The notes under the pieces: generated by a model
Databases searched by the model: none
Told to the model about the DNA's origin: nothing
The model's input: the letters and a program-made list of their open reading frames with translations, nothing else
Program-made: the position numbers and the translations under genes
From: Melieria omissa
Lineage: Eukaryota > Arthropoda > Insecta > Diptera > Ulidiidae
Reading direction: 5' to 3'
Length of the DNA: 64,000 nt
Assembly (NCBI GenBank): GCA_963971225.1
Contig: OZ020267.1
Span: 150,582,920-150,646,919 of the forward strand
Shown here: positions 1-12,054 of the stretch, one piece after another
How the letters are laid out: every line of letters starts with the position of its first letter
How positions within the stretch are numbered: the first letter of the stretch is position 1

Positions 1-145
1 TTGATTTTATTTTTTGTTAGTAAGTATAAATAGTTAGTGCTAAATATTTATAGCAGCACAATTTCAAATAAATCATTGAAATTAAAATACGTACGGTGAT
101 TGGGATCAAATTGATATGCCGCCGTACGCGCTTTCATAACTGAGC

Positions 146-346
146 ATGAGTGAACAACAAGCAGTAATGCAGACTTTGGTTAGATATTTGGAAAACAATG
201 AAGAACCTTATTCATTCACCGAGGAGACAAATTACAAAGATTTCTTGCCATACAATGAAACATATGATGCTGAAGTTGAACTGAATGTCACTCTGGCGGT
301 TGAAGCTGACTCCGACGACGATGATCAAACTCCATTATTAGTTTGA
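146..346 (+). CDS. small hypothetical ORF, 66 aa, acidic C-terminus
   Basis: The open frame runs from an ATG to a double stop (TGATAA) and is followed by AATAAA-type signals about 45-60 bases downstream. The protein is acidic, with an SDDDD run near residue 56, and has no signal peptide, membrane segment or motif that I recognise. An in-frame stop lies three codons upstream of the ATG, so this is either a very short gene, a terminal exon, or chance. The stretch looks more codon-like than the surrounding DNA, but there is no neighbouring gene to support it. It could also be a remnant of a transposon ORF. Confidence 0.2.
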   Translation: MSEQQAVMQTLVRYLENNEEPYSFTEETNYKDFLPYNETYDAEVELNVTLAVEADSDDDDQTPLLV

Positions 347-740
347 TAATGGCTGAAGGTATTGCCTAAGTATATACACAAATAATGAAAAACTGAATAA
401 AAATAAAAATAAATATATATAAAAACCCATTACTCTAAAAAAAAATGCCATACTTGCAGCGGCATAGATGCATGAACAGCTAAAGCAAAGTTAGGCAACT
501 AAATGCAATTATTTTGTATTGTATACGTTTTTACCTATCTGTCTGTAGTAACAAATACACATGTGTTTACAAAAAAATATACACGAAGCAAAACTTTTTG
601 GCTCTCCAAACACATCTAGACACATTCTGTAACCCTACATTATAAAATTACACATCTTATATGCAATATTACAAAAAAGGTCCCTGGGGACCTTGTTGGG
701 CTTTGACCGTGTAAAAAATTATCGGTTATCGGAGTGTTAA
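347..740. other. AT-rich non-coding stretch
   Basis: No gene, tRNA or element ends are visible. The first part has several AATAAA-like runs; the rest is plain AT-rich DNA. Confidence 0.6.
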
Positions 741-792
741 TATATTTTATTTTATTTTTTTTATTTATTTTATTTTATTTCTTTTTATTTTA
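741..792. repeat. (TTTTA)n pentanucleotide tract, left of mariner
   Basis: An imperfect TTTTA tract ends directly at the TA dinucleotide that flanks the left end of the mariner element. Right of the element the sequence resumes as TATTTTATTATTATT, so the transposon appears to have inserted into this T-rich repeat. Confidence 0.85.
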
Positions 793-1534
793 TCAGGTGT
801 ACAACTTTGCTTCCGCCGTTTTCCGATAGGTGGCTGTACCGGCTGAGGCTGGTTGAAATACATAGATGGTAATGCCTTTAAAGTGAGTGTGGACAGTGCC
901 TAACGAATTGTCATCGCCGTTTCAGTGACAGTTGTTCTTGTTTTCGTATTATTCACGCTCGAAAATGTCCGTTTATGTGCCCAATTCTCGCCATTTGCGG
1001 GAAGTTTTACTTTTCTGTTACAATTCGAAAAAAAATGCAGCTGAAGCGCATCGAATGCTCCGAGAAACTTACGGTGATGCTGCTCTGAGTGAAAGAACGT
1101 GTCGGGAGTGGTTTCAACGTTTTAAAAATGGTGATTTCGACATGACAAAGTCATCCTCCAACACGACAATGCTCGGCCTCACGTCGCAAAAGTGGTCAAA
1201 AAGTACCTGGAAACGCTGAAATGGGAAGTCTTGCCCCACCCGCCGTATTCCCCAGATGTCGCCCCTTCTGACTTCCACCTATTCCGTTCGATGGCACACG
1301 GCCTGGCAGATCAACATTTTCAATCCTTCGAAGAATTGGAAAAATGGATTGCTTCATGGATAGCGTCAAAAGAGGACTCCTTTTTTCGAGCCGGGATCCG
1401 AAAATTGCCGGAAAGATGGGAGAAAGTTGTCGCTAGCGACGGACAATACTTTGAATAATACATCTGTAAGCACTTTTTCGCAATAAAGCTTTTAATTTTG
1501 GAAAAAAATGGCGGAAGCAAAGTTGTACACCTGA
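793..1534 (+). mobile_element. internally deleted mariner transposon (DD34D type)
   Basis: Both ends carry a perfect 25-bp terminal inverted repeat beginning TCAGGTGTACAACTTTGC (793-817 and 1510-1534), flanked by the TA target duplication expected of mariner (791-792 and 1535-1536). The element is 742 bp against about 1.3 kb for a full mariner, so roughly 0.5 kb is missing from the middle. The interior keeps the start of a transposase with its helix-turn-helix and the last third of the catalytic domain. A polyadenylation-like AATAAA lies near 1482, just before the right repeat. With intact ends it could have been mobilised in trans by a full-length relative; it cannot make an active enzyme. 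Confidence 0.95.
965..1458 (+). pseudogene. mariner transposase remnant, internal deletion and frameshift
   Basis: The start at 965 opens a frame of about 60 residues with the mariner N-terminal helix-turn-helix (SERTCREWFQRFKNGDFDM). The frame then breaks at about 1141-1150, where the central domain is deleted. The C-terminal third resumes in a different frame to the stop at 1456-1458. It contains HDNARPHV (second catalytic Asp, codon 1165-1167), YSPDVAPSDFHLF (third catalytic Asp) with exactly 34 residues between the two Asp, and the family ending LPERWEKVVASDGQYFE. The first catalytic Asp (the GDE motif) lies in the deleted part. About 160 of some 345 residues remain, so there is no catalytic function. 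Few in-frame lesions outside the deletion suggest a fairly young copy. Confidence 0.93.
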
Positions 1535-1605
1535 TATTTTATTATTATTATTGTTGTGTGTACTTGTTATTGAAAGTGTGTACAATAATAAATTATTCTA
1601 CAAAA

Positions 1606-1643
1606 TTTTATTTTATTTTATTTTATTTTATTTTATTTATTTT
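1606..1643. repeat. (TTTTA)n pentanucleotide tract, right of mariner
   Basis: About seven TTTTA units lie 70 bp beyond the right end of the mariner, in the same strand orientation as the tract on the left. Confidence 0.85.
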
Positions 1644-2280
1644 GAAAAGGTCTACTTTTTGAATTTCATTCAACTTGAATGAAGTAACGTAACTTTTTAT
1701 CAGAATAGTTAGCGACCTAAAATATGGTTCCTATTATAGTTCAACTCTTCAGCTGCCGATCAAAAGTCATTATCCCATGGAAAACTAAGCTAAGCGTCAA
1801 CTTGAAGCATCTCAATCCATTGTGTCACATTTTTGGAATTTTAAATTTTAAATTTTTTTCACTTTCAAATTTTTTTTTAATTTATATCAGTATGGCAACC
1901 CTATCAGACAGCTTGCAGCGCTCAGATTAAATGCAACACATGCTGCAACAGATTCAAAAATAAAATTTACACACAACAGAGACAACAACGACTGGTTGTT
2001 GCTATGATCTACAATGGGCGCAGTCTGGTTAGCGGCTTTGTGAATATTTTTTTGCCACTGTTGCCACGCACAGACGCTGCTGATGATAGGATGCAATGTT
2101 ATTGAAAAGAATTGTACAAAAAAATGTAACTAGTGCAACAAAAAATGGTAAATGGCAGCCAATGAAAACGAAACTGAAAAAGCAATGAAAAAATCGCAAT
2201 CGAATTGAATGATTGCAATCGCGCACTGTATGCGTAAGTGTGCGAGTTATTTTTAGCAGCCAGTGTATAACTTTAATTGA
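1644..2280. other. non-coding, no recognisable gene
   Basis: Short frames here have no homology that I recognise and are shorter than expected for exons. No RNA gene or element ends are seen. Confidence 0.55.
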
Positions 2281-2570
2281 ATAATGCATATAAATGTTTT
2301 GTGCAGTACAAGCAAATATTTACAATTTTTGTAAATTTCTTGGAGTCTTTTTTAGGCAAAAAACATTTAGCATTAAAAAAATTACTTCAAACTTCAAATT
2401 ACATAAACAAATTTACAATGTACAATGTGTGCGAGTTATTGAATTGAATTCAATAATGCATATTAAGTATAACCGAATTTTGTACAGTTTTTGTAAATTT
2501 TTGGGAATTTTTTTTAAGGCCAAAAAACATTGAACACTATAAAAATGACAAATATCAAACTATACAAACT
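2281..2570. repeat. local direct duplication of about 130 bp
   Basis: Two diverged copies (about 2281-2412 and 2451-2569) share, in the same order, ATAATGCATAT, a TTTTTGTAAATTTYTTGG segment, a T-run followed by AGGCAAAAAACATT, and an A-rich tail ending in ACAAA. It looks like an old tandem duplication in otherwise unique DNA. Confidence 0.7.
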
Positions 2571-3152
2571 TTTTTTTTAATAAAAAGAAGTGGCAACTAA
2601 TTTTAATTGGTTTTTCAAACACTGCCCGATTAGTAAGCATTTCCATATAGAATTAAAAACTGAGACAGCAAATATTAAAAATTAGTTAAAAAATTACTTA
2701 AATGTTGGCCCCAATATGAAATCACATTCATATTCGATTATTTATTAAAGCATTTTGCATTCAAGTCGCGTTGCTCAACTTAACGGATTTCCATATGTCG
2801 CTGACATAACAAACCATCGATCGATTCGTTCAATGCAAATTTTTAAATATTTTTTTTCGCTTTGTTCACTCAGACACGGCCAACGCGCAACGTTGATGTC
2901 TTGGCGGCGTGGGCGCCCTGTTAGGCCCATAAGTGAACGCTCATGAAGTTGTCAACCGACGAAATACGGAATACCGCAAAGCAAAATTAATTATGTTAAA
3001 CACGCATTTTGGCGCAAACCTAATTGATAGTTTGACTTTTGGTCAATGGCCAATGGAAAAAAGTTATAAGCATAGTGAATAGTTTTCAGACAACGGTGTT
3101 AAGAGACTAAAGAGGCAAATGGTCTGAGTTCTTTGACGTTTCACGAACTGAT
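2571..3152. other. non-coding, no recognisable gene
   Basis: AT-rich DNA with no supported exon. The 63-codon frame around 2755-2946 has no coding character. Confidence 0.5.
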
Positions 3153-3425
3153 GTGACAGTGACAAATCGAAAGTGTTTTCTTATAGCTGATTCCAAACTA
3201 TATTCTGCCTGCTTTTTCACTGCTTTTTTGAAGGCTAACGACTACTCGATTTTGGTGTTGAAAGAAGAACCCACATTGTTGTCATTGGACTTGAAGTCTG
3301 TTGGTCGCACCAAGTTGAACATGAAGGCTAAAGTTGGCATGCAGTTGCACGCTTTTGAGCAGGAAATCACCAATTTTCTCCATAACCCGCATACAATAGT
3401 TGAATATTTTGCAGTTGCTGTATGA
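3153..3425 (+). CDS. exon-like ORF or gene fragment, unknown product
   Basis: The frame is open for 90 codons and ends in TGA. From about 3233 codon choice looks coding (AAG, AAC, CAG, TTG, ATC used as in fly genes). That part is preceded by a pyrimidine tract (TTTTTCACTGCTTTTTTGAAG) resembling a 3' splice site. The translated stretch KSVGRTKLNMKAKVG followed by MQLHAFEQEITNF is not low complexity. I do not recognise the family. It could be a terminal exon, a decayed gene fragment or chance; there is no polyadenylation signal close by and no partner exon in the window. Confidence 0.25.
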   Translation: MTVTNRKCFLIADSKLYSACFFTAFLKANDYSILVLKEEPTLLSLDLKSVGRTKLNMKAKVGMQLHAFEQEITNFLHNPHTIVEYFAVAV

Positions 3426-4471
3426 CATCATGCACGGTTTTGGTTCCTGGCATTAAAAATAAATTTAAAAAATTAAACCAACACAAGAATCGCGGCAATG
3501 TGTGGCCGAGGAAAGCTGTGTGGCCATTAAAAGCACTGAAGCGAAATTATAACACAACAAACATAATTATACGCAAATGTACTACAAGCGAAATAAACTG
3601 CTTCAAGTAGACGAATAAGAAACCCGGAGGATTTCTGGTTGCCTGAACGCCAACGCTGTCATAACACCTGACCGCCTATGGCCCACGTCGCGGCGCATTT
3701 GACTCGCACATTTCAATGTTCGGACATTTAATTTAAGTTGAATTATTTATTGACTTTAATTTTGCGGTACAACAACAAACATCACAACAACAACAATCGA
3801 CATTAGTTCACACACAGCGCAAAGCTAACGTCATCCTTTAATGCTGAGCGCTGCCTCAAAGCGACAAAGAGACTGCTTAAACGCGCCGCAACAGCACTAA
3901 GTACAATTCAGTGCCGCCCCTCAACTGCCTCGCCCCCTCTCGTTATTAACTATTTCAGCACTCAAATCATAATAAGGGGTTTTTTCATCTATGACTTGGA
4001 ATTTTCGCTCAAGAATTGCCAACTTAAAATTGCCAACTTGAGATGAATGAACTCACAAATTGCTTTTTAATAATTTCTCAAGCAACATTTGGCCGCTTGG
4101 TGTTAATTTTGTTCCAACAAACCGAACAAACCAACAACAAAAGCCGCCATTTCTATGAAAACAAATAGCAAAGTTGCTGAAAGCGCGCATTGCCCTGCAG
4201 AAGTTTTGATAAAATCTGACCGTCTTTGGCTGATTTGACTCTACAACCGTTCATAATTATATGTGAATTGCTAAAAATTCTTACCTTTAATTTCTAATTC
4301 GTACGCACCGAACGAGTGATGAGTGATTTGTGCCGCCATTCATTGCAGCATTGGCTCATTGCTTGGCCATTTGATCTGTCCGTCTGAGGAGCCATTCACG
4401 AAATTAAAAGCTCTAACGAATTTCGCAAATTGACGGGCACTTTTTGGTTGAGAAATTTTGTAGAATAATGC

Positions 4472-4474
<3 letters not shown>
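3426..4474. other. non-coding, no recognisable gene
   Basis: Mixed-composition non-coding DNA with short CAA runs. No exon, RNA or element is supported. Confidence 0.5.
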
Positions 4475-4516
<42 letters not shown>

Positions 4517-4530
4517 CACACACACACAAA
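4475..4530. repeat. (CA)n microsatellite
   Basis: Nearly pure CA dinucleotides for about 55 bp, with one G interruption near 4510. Short protein frames of alternating C and V on the minus strand are a product of this repeat. Confidence 0.95.
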
Positions 4531-4839
4531 TAGAAATCAATGGCTCTGTGGCGACCCCAATCCGGTGGCGGCCAGCGAGCTAATCGCATGCAGCGCAACT
4601 GGCCAACAAGTCAGCTATGCGGTTTTGTTTGCAAACTCGACAAATTGCCAAACTATTGGTTCTGTAGACATAAATGCGACGGGCTAAGGCGACTGCAAGC
4701 GAGGCGCTACAAACATGAGATCGGTTTTTAATCAGTAAGGAAACATTTTATATTTGTTAGCAAAGAGTTTGAAAAACGAAAGAATGATTGAAAAATGAAA
4801 TGTAAGAATTTTTTAATTTTCTGATAAAAATACAACCGA

Positions 4840-6440
4840 ACTGCAGCTCGTAAGACCAAAACGAGTGAGATCTATATGTCAACCAGTTAGTCCTAACCTA
4901 TTGAAAGTTGCAGGGATTGTGCAAGTTGAGTTGAAAGAAAATCCTATAGCAACTTCCTTACATCTTTGTTCAGCTTTGTCACCTCAATTTACTTAAGTAC
5001 TTCTAATCTCGCTGATCTAAAGACAATAAGAGTAGAAATCTAGTCTTAACTGAAGTTTATGTACAATCAGTCAATCCTAACCTATTGAAAGCTGCAAAGA
5101 TCGTAGCGAGTTGAGTTGAAAGAAAGTCATAACGCAACTTCCCCACATCTGCTTTGTCACTTTAAGATCTCTCATCTAATTTACTTAAGTACTTCTAATC
5201 TCTTTGGGCTAAATATAATAAAGCAGATATCAATAAGAGCAGAAATCAAGTCTTAACTGAAGTTTATGTACAACCAGTCAGTCCTAACCTATTCAAGTTC
5301 GCAGCGATTGTTGCAAGATGGGTTTAGGAGGAACTCTTCAGTAACTTCCCCTTATCTGCTCTGTTGTTTTAGTTCATTAAAAACATACTTGAGATACTCT
5401 AAACTCACTGGATTGAAGAAGATTTTAGGCGCAGAAATCAGATCTTTTCGGAAGTTCGATACTAAAACAAGTGACTAAACCGAGCAATTCTCTGCCATCT
5501 CTGCCTCTCTTGTCTAACTTACTTGGAAACCTCTAATCTCGCTGGGTTTAAGAACATTTTATGAGCAAACATCAAGTTTTCACTGAAGTTCGAATCAAAA
5601 CCAGACAATTTAACTGACCACATCTCTGCTTTATGAATAAAAATAGACTTAAGTCTTTGCCTACAACCAGTCAGTCCTAACCTATCGAAGCTCGCAGTTA
5701 TTCCGGAGAGTTAGGTCTAAAAGAAACTACTTAGCAACTTCTCCACATCTGCTCTGTCTCATTTGATCGTCGAACTTACTTTAAAACCTCTAAACTCACT
5801 GGGTTGAAGGAAATTTTAAGAGTAGAAACCAAGTCTTAACTGAAGTTCGATTCAAAAATAAGCGACTTACCGATCACTTATCTGCCTCGTTATTACAAAT
5901 CAGCTTTGCCATCTAAGTTTATCTCGTCTAACTCACTTGGAAACCTCTAAGCTTGCTCAGTCGAAGGAAATTTTAAGAACAAAAGTCACAAAGTTCACAG
6001 AGATTTCAGAAAGTCGGATTGAAAAGAAGCTCTCTAGCAACTTTCCACATCTGATTTGTCGTCTCAGCGCATCGTTTCACATCCTGGGAGCCCTGCGAGT
6101 CTTGCTGGGATAAAGACAATAAGAGCAGAAATCAAATCTCATCTCAATCTAAGAAAATCCACTAAAAAACAGGCAACTTAAGCGAACACTTCTCTGTCTT
6201 ATAAAATGAAATCTCTGCGCGCAACCAGTCAGTTCTAACCTATTGAAGCTCGCTGGAATTGCATGAATTTGGATGAAAAGAAGCTCTGTGCCTGTGTGTG
6301 TACTGTGTCGTCTCATACTTGGGAGCCTCTAATCTCATTGGACTAAAATAGATTTTAAAGAAATCAAATTTCACTTAAGCTCGATTCGGAAACAGTCGTA
6401 TTAGCCCGCAACTTCTAAACCAACTGATTAGTTCTGTGTC
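4840..6440. repeat. degenerate tandem array, about 190-bp unit, about 8 copies
   Basis: The landmark AGTCCTAACCTATT recurs at about 4889, 5072, 5280, 5671 and 6230, i.e. at one, one, two and three multiples of about 185-200 bp. Other landmarks recur in constant order: GCAACTTCC..CATCTG, ACTTACTTGGAA..CTCTAATCTCGCTGG, AGAGCAGAAATCAAGTCTTAACTGAAGTT. Copies carry many substitutions and small indels, so the array is old. Confidence 0.85.
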
Positions 6441-6830
6441 TCGTTCACCAAATCTATCTCAGAGTATTTACATCAAAATTCAATGAATTATAAGTAAGAT
6501 TCCTTAGTAAATAAGTCCAAATTACTGAGACGTTCAATGAGAAATCGATCCTAAGTCAAGGCAAAAAGATGATACAAAAAGTTCATTTTAATGAACATCA
6601 CTTGACCCCAGCTGTGATAGCAGCAACCGAAATGGAGACTAAACTACTGGACACTTACAACTACTGGACTTTACAATACAATATCATCTCAAAACTGAAA
6701 CACTTGAAGTAAGGTCGTCATTTCTCGGACGTAGAAAGTCGTTTGTCCTATTGTCACTAAGCGAAGATTAGGTTTCTGCGGAGTCCTGTCCTGAGTAGAT
6801 GCCTCCTCCAAGCTCATCAGATTGAATATT
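6441..6830. other. unique spacer between two arrays
   Basis: No gene or repeat period is visible; it separates two unrelated tandem arrays. Confidence 0.5.
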
Positions 6831-7480
6831 CAACTTGAAGGTAAACTTGAAGTTTGAAAACCAACGAATTTTGAATTAAAAATTTAATATCTGCTGATTG
6901 ATTATTTGAAAAAATTGACTATTTAACTTGAACCCAAAAAATACCAACGATTTTTTTTCAATGATTGATTATTTGAAAATATTTAATACTCAACTTCAAC
7001 TCAAATCAGTTTGAAAACCAATAATTTTATATAGAAAAACTTGTTCTTCACATTTAAAAGATCACACAGACTGGCAGTAACTGAAATCACTGATATTTGA
7101 AAAGAGTGAATACTTAACTTCAACTCAAATCAGTTTAAAAACCAACGTTTTTTTAACTAAAAATTGATTGATTGAATTTTTGAAAAGATTGAATATTCAA
7201 ATTGAACCAAAAAAATACCAACGATGTTTTAATTGATTTAATATTCACTGATTGAATATTTGAAAAGATTTAATACTCAACTTCTACTCAAATCAGTTCA
7301 AAAACCAACGATTTTTTAATTGATTTAATATTCATTGATTGAGTATTTCCAAAGATTGATTGTTCAACTTAAAACTAAAATTGTTTAAAAACTAACAATT
7401 TTTCAAAATCTCCAAAAGTTTTCAAAATCTCGTTCTTCACATTTGAAAAATCACACCGACTAGCAGAAACTGTTGTAGCA
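6831..7480. repeat. degenerate AT-rich tandem array, about 110-120-bp unit
   Basis: The phrases TGATTGAATATTTGAAAAGATT, CAACTTCAACTCAAATCAGTT and AAAACCAACGATTTTTT recur in order five or so times. A longer phrase (GTTCTTCACATTTRAAARATCACAC, then a GCAG..ACTG segment) occurs at about 7045 and 7433, which suggests a higher-order unit of nearly 400 bp. Confidence 0.8.
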
Positions 7481-8730
7481 TCACAAAACCAACAAACAAA
7501 TTGCATTTTGCGCTCAAGTTAAAACAACACGAAATGTAAATAAACGAATTGTGCATTTGTTGTTGTTGCAATTCGACTGATTTCGATTTGATGAGCAACG
7601 ATGCACAGACAACTGTAATAAATATTGTATGTGGGAAGTGGTTGCAAGTGCAACAAAATCAAAAAACAAAAACAAAATCAAACCAAACAACGCAAGCAAG
7701 CATAAGCAAAATAAAAACCACAACAACAAAAACAATAACTAAGAACCAAAACAAGAACAAATTTCACAAATAAGCAAGCAAGCGAGTTAGCCAAGCAATA
7801 ACAGGATTTAAATTGTTCAACAACAAAAAGTAGAACAGCAAAAGCAAATTGCAAGTACGAGCGCAGCCGTCGCCCGGTGCAGAGCGCAGAGTGCAACGCG
7901 ACGCGCCGCACAGGAAAACCCGAACCGATTTTATGCGAATTGGCACAGAAATGAAATAATTTGCATTTAATGGCGATGGCAGTGTCTGATTACGCCAAAT
8001 GCACAAACAGAGCCAGCAACAACAATAATAACAACAGAAACAACAACAACAACTCAAGTAGCAGCAACGAGCAGTTGGTTGCATTTGGCCCAAAAGATGC
8101 GGCGCACTATGTGAGCAACAAACTGACTGACTAACTGAGTGAATGAGCGAGTGCACACCTCATCATTGCTGTAGCAGCAAATTACTGTTACACGCGCTGC
8201 CGCAACGGATGCCCCGTTGCAAAAAAGGGTCAAAACGCCTGTTCGCGAGCGTTGCTGGCAATGTCAGGGCGCATTGCCGAGGTGCTGAAGTGCGGCCGTG
8301 CACGTCAGGCACAAGTCTTGAAATGCGAGTGGCGAATGGCAAAAATAGAAGCAAATATTTGTGGGATGAAAAGCAGAAACAGGCGTTGAAGTGGCACAGT
8401 TAGAGTGTTGACAGTTGCACAAACACCAATGACAAAGTTCTGGGAAGCGTTGTCACTGGGTGAGTGGGTGCAAGGTACTTCAATTTGCATGCGAGCAGAA
8501 TTTATGGAAAGAATTACATGCAATAAAAAACACATTATTAGGTCATAAGTTCGTGCAGTGGAAGACGGAAATGATTTTGAAAATCTTAAACAAAAAATTG
8601 TTTTGTTTTGGAAATATTTGAAATATATTTCAGTTCTTTATTACACACAAAACATATATAAAATATTATAATTTTTAAATAACAAAAATCAGAAAAAAAA
8701 CATAAAACAAACAATTATTTATTAACAATT
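7481..8730. other. non-coding, rich in CAA/TTG runs
   Basis: Long CAACAA and AAC-rich tracts keep stop codons rare, so protein frames of 60-130 codons appear on both strands. They are low-complexity Cys/Leu or Gln/Asn products with no domain. Confidence 0.6.
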
Positions 8731-9076
8731 ATTTTATTTCATTTTATTTTATTTCATTTTATTTTATTTTATATTATTTTATTTCTTTTTTTATATTATT
8801 TTATTTAAATTTGTTTTATTTTATTTGATTTTATTTTGTTTTATTTCATTTTATTTTATTTTATTTTATTTTATTTTATTTTATTTTATTTTATTTTATT
8901 TTATTTTATTTTATTTTATTTTTATTTTTTTTTAATTTTATTTTATTTTATTTTATTTTATTTTTTTTAATTTAATTTTGTTTTATTTTATTTTATTTTA
9001 TTTTATTTTATTTTATTTTATTTTATTTTATTTTAATTTATTTTACTTTATTTTATATTATTTTTTTTTTATTTTT
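8731..9076. repeat. (TTTTA)n pentanucleotide array
   Basis: About 345 bp of TTTTA with scattered variants (TTTCA, TTTTG, TTTAA). One of the long pentanucleotide arrays in the window, all T-rich on the plus strand. Confidence 0.95.
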
Positions 9077-11800
9077 GAAGGAATCTACATCCATGTATTT
9101 AAGATGATTTGATGTATTTAGTACAACAAAAATTCAGTTTTAATTTCAATGTCACAAAAATTGCTATCTCTCAAGAAATTTCAAAACTCTTCTTGTTGAA
9201 AGACACCATTTGTTTTTTTGTATTCAATACGATTTTATTTCTGTTTTCATTTGCCACAAAAACTTCATCTCTATACAGAAATGATATAACGCTTGTTGTC
9301 TAAAAATAAATCAAAACTGAAAAAATAATGCAATTCATGACATTTCGAATCCACTCAGCATTGCCATCAGTTTTAATGTCGTAATACTTAATTCAATCAC
9401 ACCGCCGCTAATAGCAGCAACTTCTATACGCACTTAGCTACTTTGGCTGTCATATTTAAAATTTTGATTGATTCAACACAATTACAGAGTCGTCGGACTG
9501 TGAGCTGCAAAAAAAGGCTCACAACTCAAATATCTCATCTACATACTTATGTACGTACAAGCATACATACATACATACGCACAGACAGATCAGGCCGTGG
9601 CCAGCTGATGCAAAACAAAACACAAAGGCGGCGCACACACTGAGACACAGAGCGGCCGAGATGATTAAGCTGCAGACACCGCTGGTAAAAAGTGTTGAAC
9701 CAAGAAGACATGCTAAATCAAGCAGAAGATGCTATCAACACCGGCAAATAACAACAAAAGCCAAAACGGTTGATGTTGATGACTTACAACAAGTAATTGG
9801 CTTTGGCTGCACTGGCGCATCGGTGCAACGGCAGCTCGAACAGTCGAGCAACTGCAAAACAGCGCGTCCACAATTTATGTCCTCTTCTTTGTTTGTGGTT
9901 GTTGTTGTTGTTGTTGTTTTTGTACTTTTTTTTAGTTTTCATATTTTTCGTTGCTGCATTTTCGTCTTCATTGTCCAATATGTACGTTGCGCTGTGCTCG
10001 TTGCTTAGGCTCGTGTGTCAAAAGGTTTAATATGCGCATATGTTGTTGTTGTTGTTGCTGTTGATGTTTCTTGCAACGCTGCCATAATGCACAGTGTGTG
10101 TGCATTGGCCGGCTGCGCACAAACTTTAAACTTGAATCACAACACGGCTGACTGGTCGACTTGATTGGGGGTCAAGTTCAAGGATTTTTTGTGAGTTCTG
10201 CCGTCTCACCAAATTGAAGCGTTTCACCTGCGAATGGCGCGAAACGAATTTATTTCTGCACGCTGACGTACAAACCGTACAACTGATGCCGCACGCACAC
10301 ACCGAGAGGGGGGGACAATCAAATTAAGCACCAAGAACACAGCACCATTCCTGCAAAGTCCATAACTTGTTCGTTTTTTTGTTTGTCGTTTTGTTCTCAT
10401 CATTTGTCAATCAACTTTGACACCAACTGGCAGCGAAGCGCGCGTACATCGACACCTCGGCCACGGTCGAACGCTGTGCGTGGGGCCGGTCAGAATTTGT
10501 CTCAACACTTGATTAATTGTGATCAGTGTGAATGTGAGAGTTTTTAATTGATTTGCGTGGAGCTGTCAGAATTGAAAGGTGCCGGTACCAACATGGTGTG
10601 GGCCAAATGCAGAGTTCGTGTTGTTGTCTCCCGATTTCGCATGGCTCTGCTTTTATGGCGAATAAAATTTGTATCCAAAGTAAAACGAATTTTTATGACA
10701 TCATAAAAGTTGTGGCGTTGGACAGCGCAGAGGATCATAAAAATTGCATAAATCAGTCACAATTGAAACTGTCATTGACTCTTAAACACAATTCAGTGAT
10801 TGGTTGGTAAACTGAAACTGCCTGCCTCATTTGTAGAAAAATTACAACCATGGGATGTAGCTGTCTGATTGCAAAATGATTTGCACTCGCATGTGCCGAA
10901 GACATCTGTTTCCATCTCGTTGGTTGCTCAACTTCAAATCGCTTTGAGAGCCATCACCATTTCTGTTTACCGCACAAAACGTAGCCTTTCTTTGTGACTC
11001 GAACGGCTTTCGTACAACTTGGCCATTGACCATTTTCTGCACCACACACACACACACACACACGTAAGTTTACAACAATTTGACACATTTGCCATTTTTC
11101 ATCAATTTTCAATGACACGGTCAATAAAATTGCAAAAACTTCTGCACTTACACGCACACACACATACGAACTCGGTCAACTCGGTCATTTGACAATATTG
11201 GCTTTTCACGTTTTGCCAAAACGCCACGTACAGAAATACCAGTTCGACGACCAAAAAGGCAAATAAATCGCTACAAGAGAATTCAAGAGTGAATCAACAA
11301 CAACAACAACAACAACGCACAATAAAAAAATGTGTGTCTGTAGCGGCTAGCGGGCAGCTGCTTTTGGGGCAGCAACCAGTTGCATGCTTCTTCTTGCAAA
11401 TTGCTTAACACAAAGTTGAACGTTGCCAATGCCAAAGCGCGCTCCATGTGCGGCCGTTAGTCAAAAATTGTGTTGTATGAAGCGATGTGTGTGCATTCAT
11501 TGTTGGGCTCAAAGCGGTGTCGTTGCTTAGTTGTTGTTGTTTTAGTTGTTGTAGAAATGCAAGGAACCAGTTGAGAAATTCGATACATTTCATTAGGTAA
11601 TCGTACACTGGATACGTGGAGCAGTCGATTATATGGAGTTGATTTACGAAAGTTTAAGAAAAGTCATTGAACTTTCGAGTCTTTGAGTTTGAGAATTTTT
11701 GAAAAAATATTATTATTACTTAAAAATTTTCTTACGTTTGTAGAAAACTTTCAAAAATTTAGTAGTAAAACTTTAAAGTTATAAATAAAAATCAAAACAA
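9077..11800. other. non-coding, with CA and CAA simple repeats
   Basis: Contains a (CA)n tract at 11043-11063, a (TTG)n run near 9898-9915 and CAA runs near 11296. The block 10230-10470 is relatively GC-rich and may be regulatory, but no exon or RNA gene can be supported. Confidence 0.5.
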
Positions 11801-11802
11801 AA

Positions 11803-11829
11803 AACTAAAGACTGAAGAAACAAACTATG
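11803..11829 (-). repeat. minus-strand copy of the AAGTTTGTTG/AGTCTTTC core
   Basis: Read on the minus strand, this gives AGTTTGTTTCTTC followed by AGTCTTTAGTTTT. It is the only minus-strand copy of this dispersed core that I noticed. Confidence 0.5.
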
Positions 11830-11927
11830 AAGACAATCATTACAGAAAAAAGCATTCAAGATTTAAAAAAATTTTTAACACTCTAATTCACTGAGATTTA
11901 TGGCAAAATTTACCTACCTTAATAGGT

Positions 11928-11954
11928 CAAGTTCGTTTCGTAAGTCTTTCGTTT
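11928..11954 (+). repeat. isolated copy of the dispersed core motif
   Basis: CAAGTTCGTTTCG followed by TAAGTCTTTCGTTTT, in the same orientation as the three arrays built on this core. Confidence 0.6.
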
Positions 11955-12054
11955 TATTTTTTTAAATTAATTTAAAGTTTAAGCCAACACACTTCTTACA
12001 ATCGATGGAAGTTTAAATCAAATCATTTGCAGTTTTTCAAACTTTTGTGCCCCT

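Noticed and set aside
4413..4598. Cys/Val repeat peptide on the minus strand
   Set aside because: Translation of the (CA)n microsatellite.
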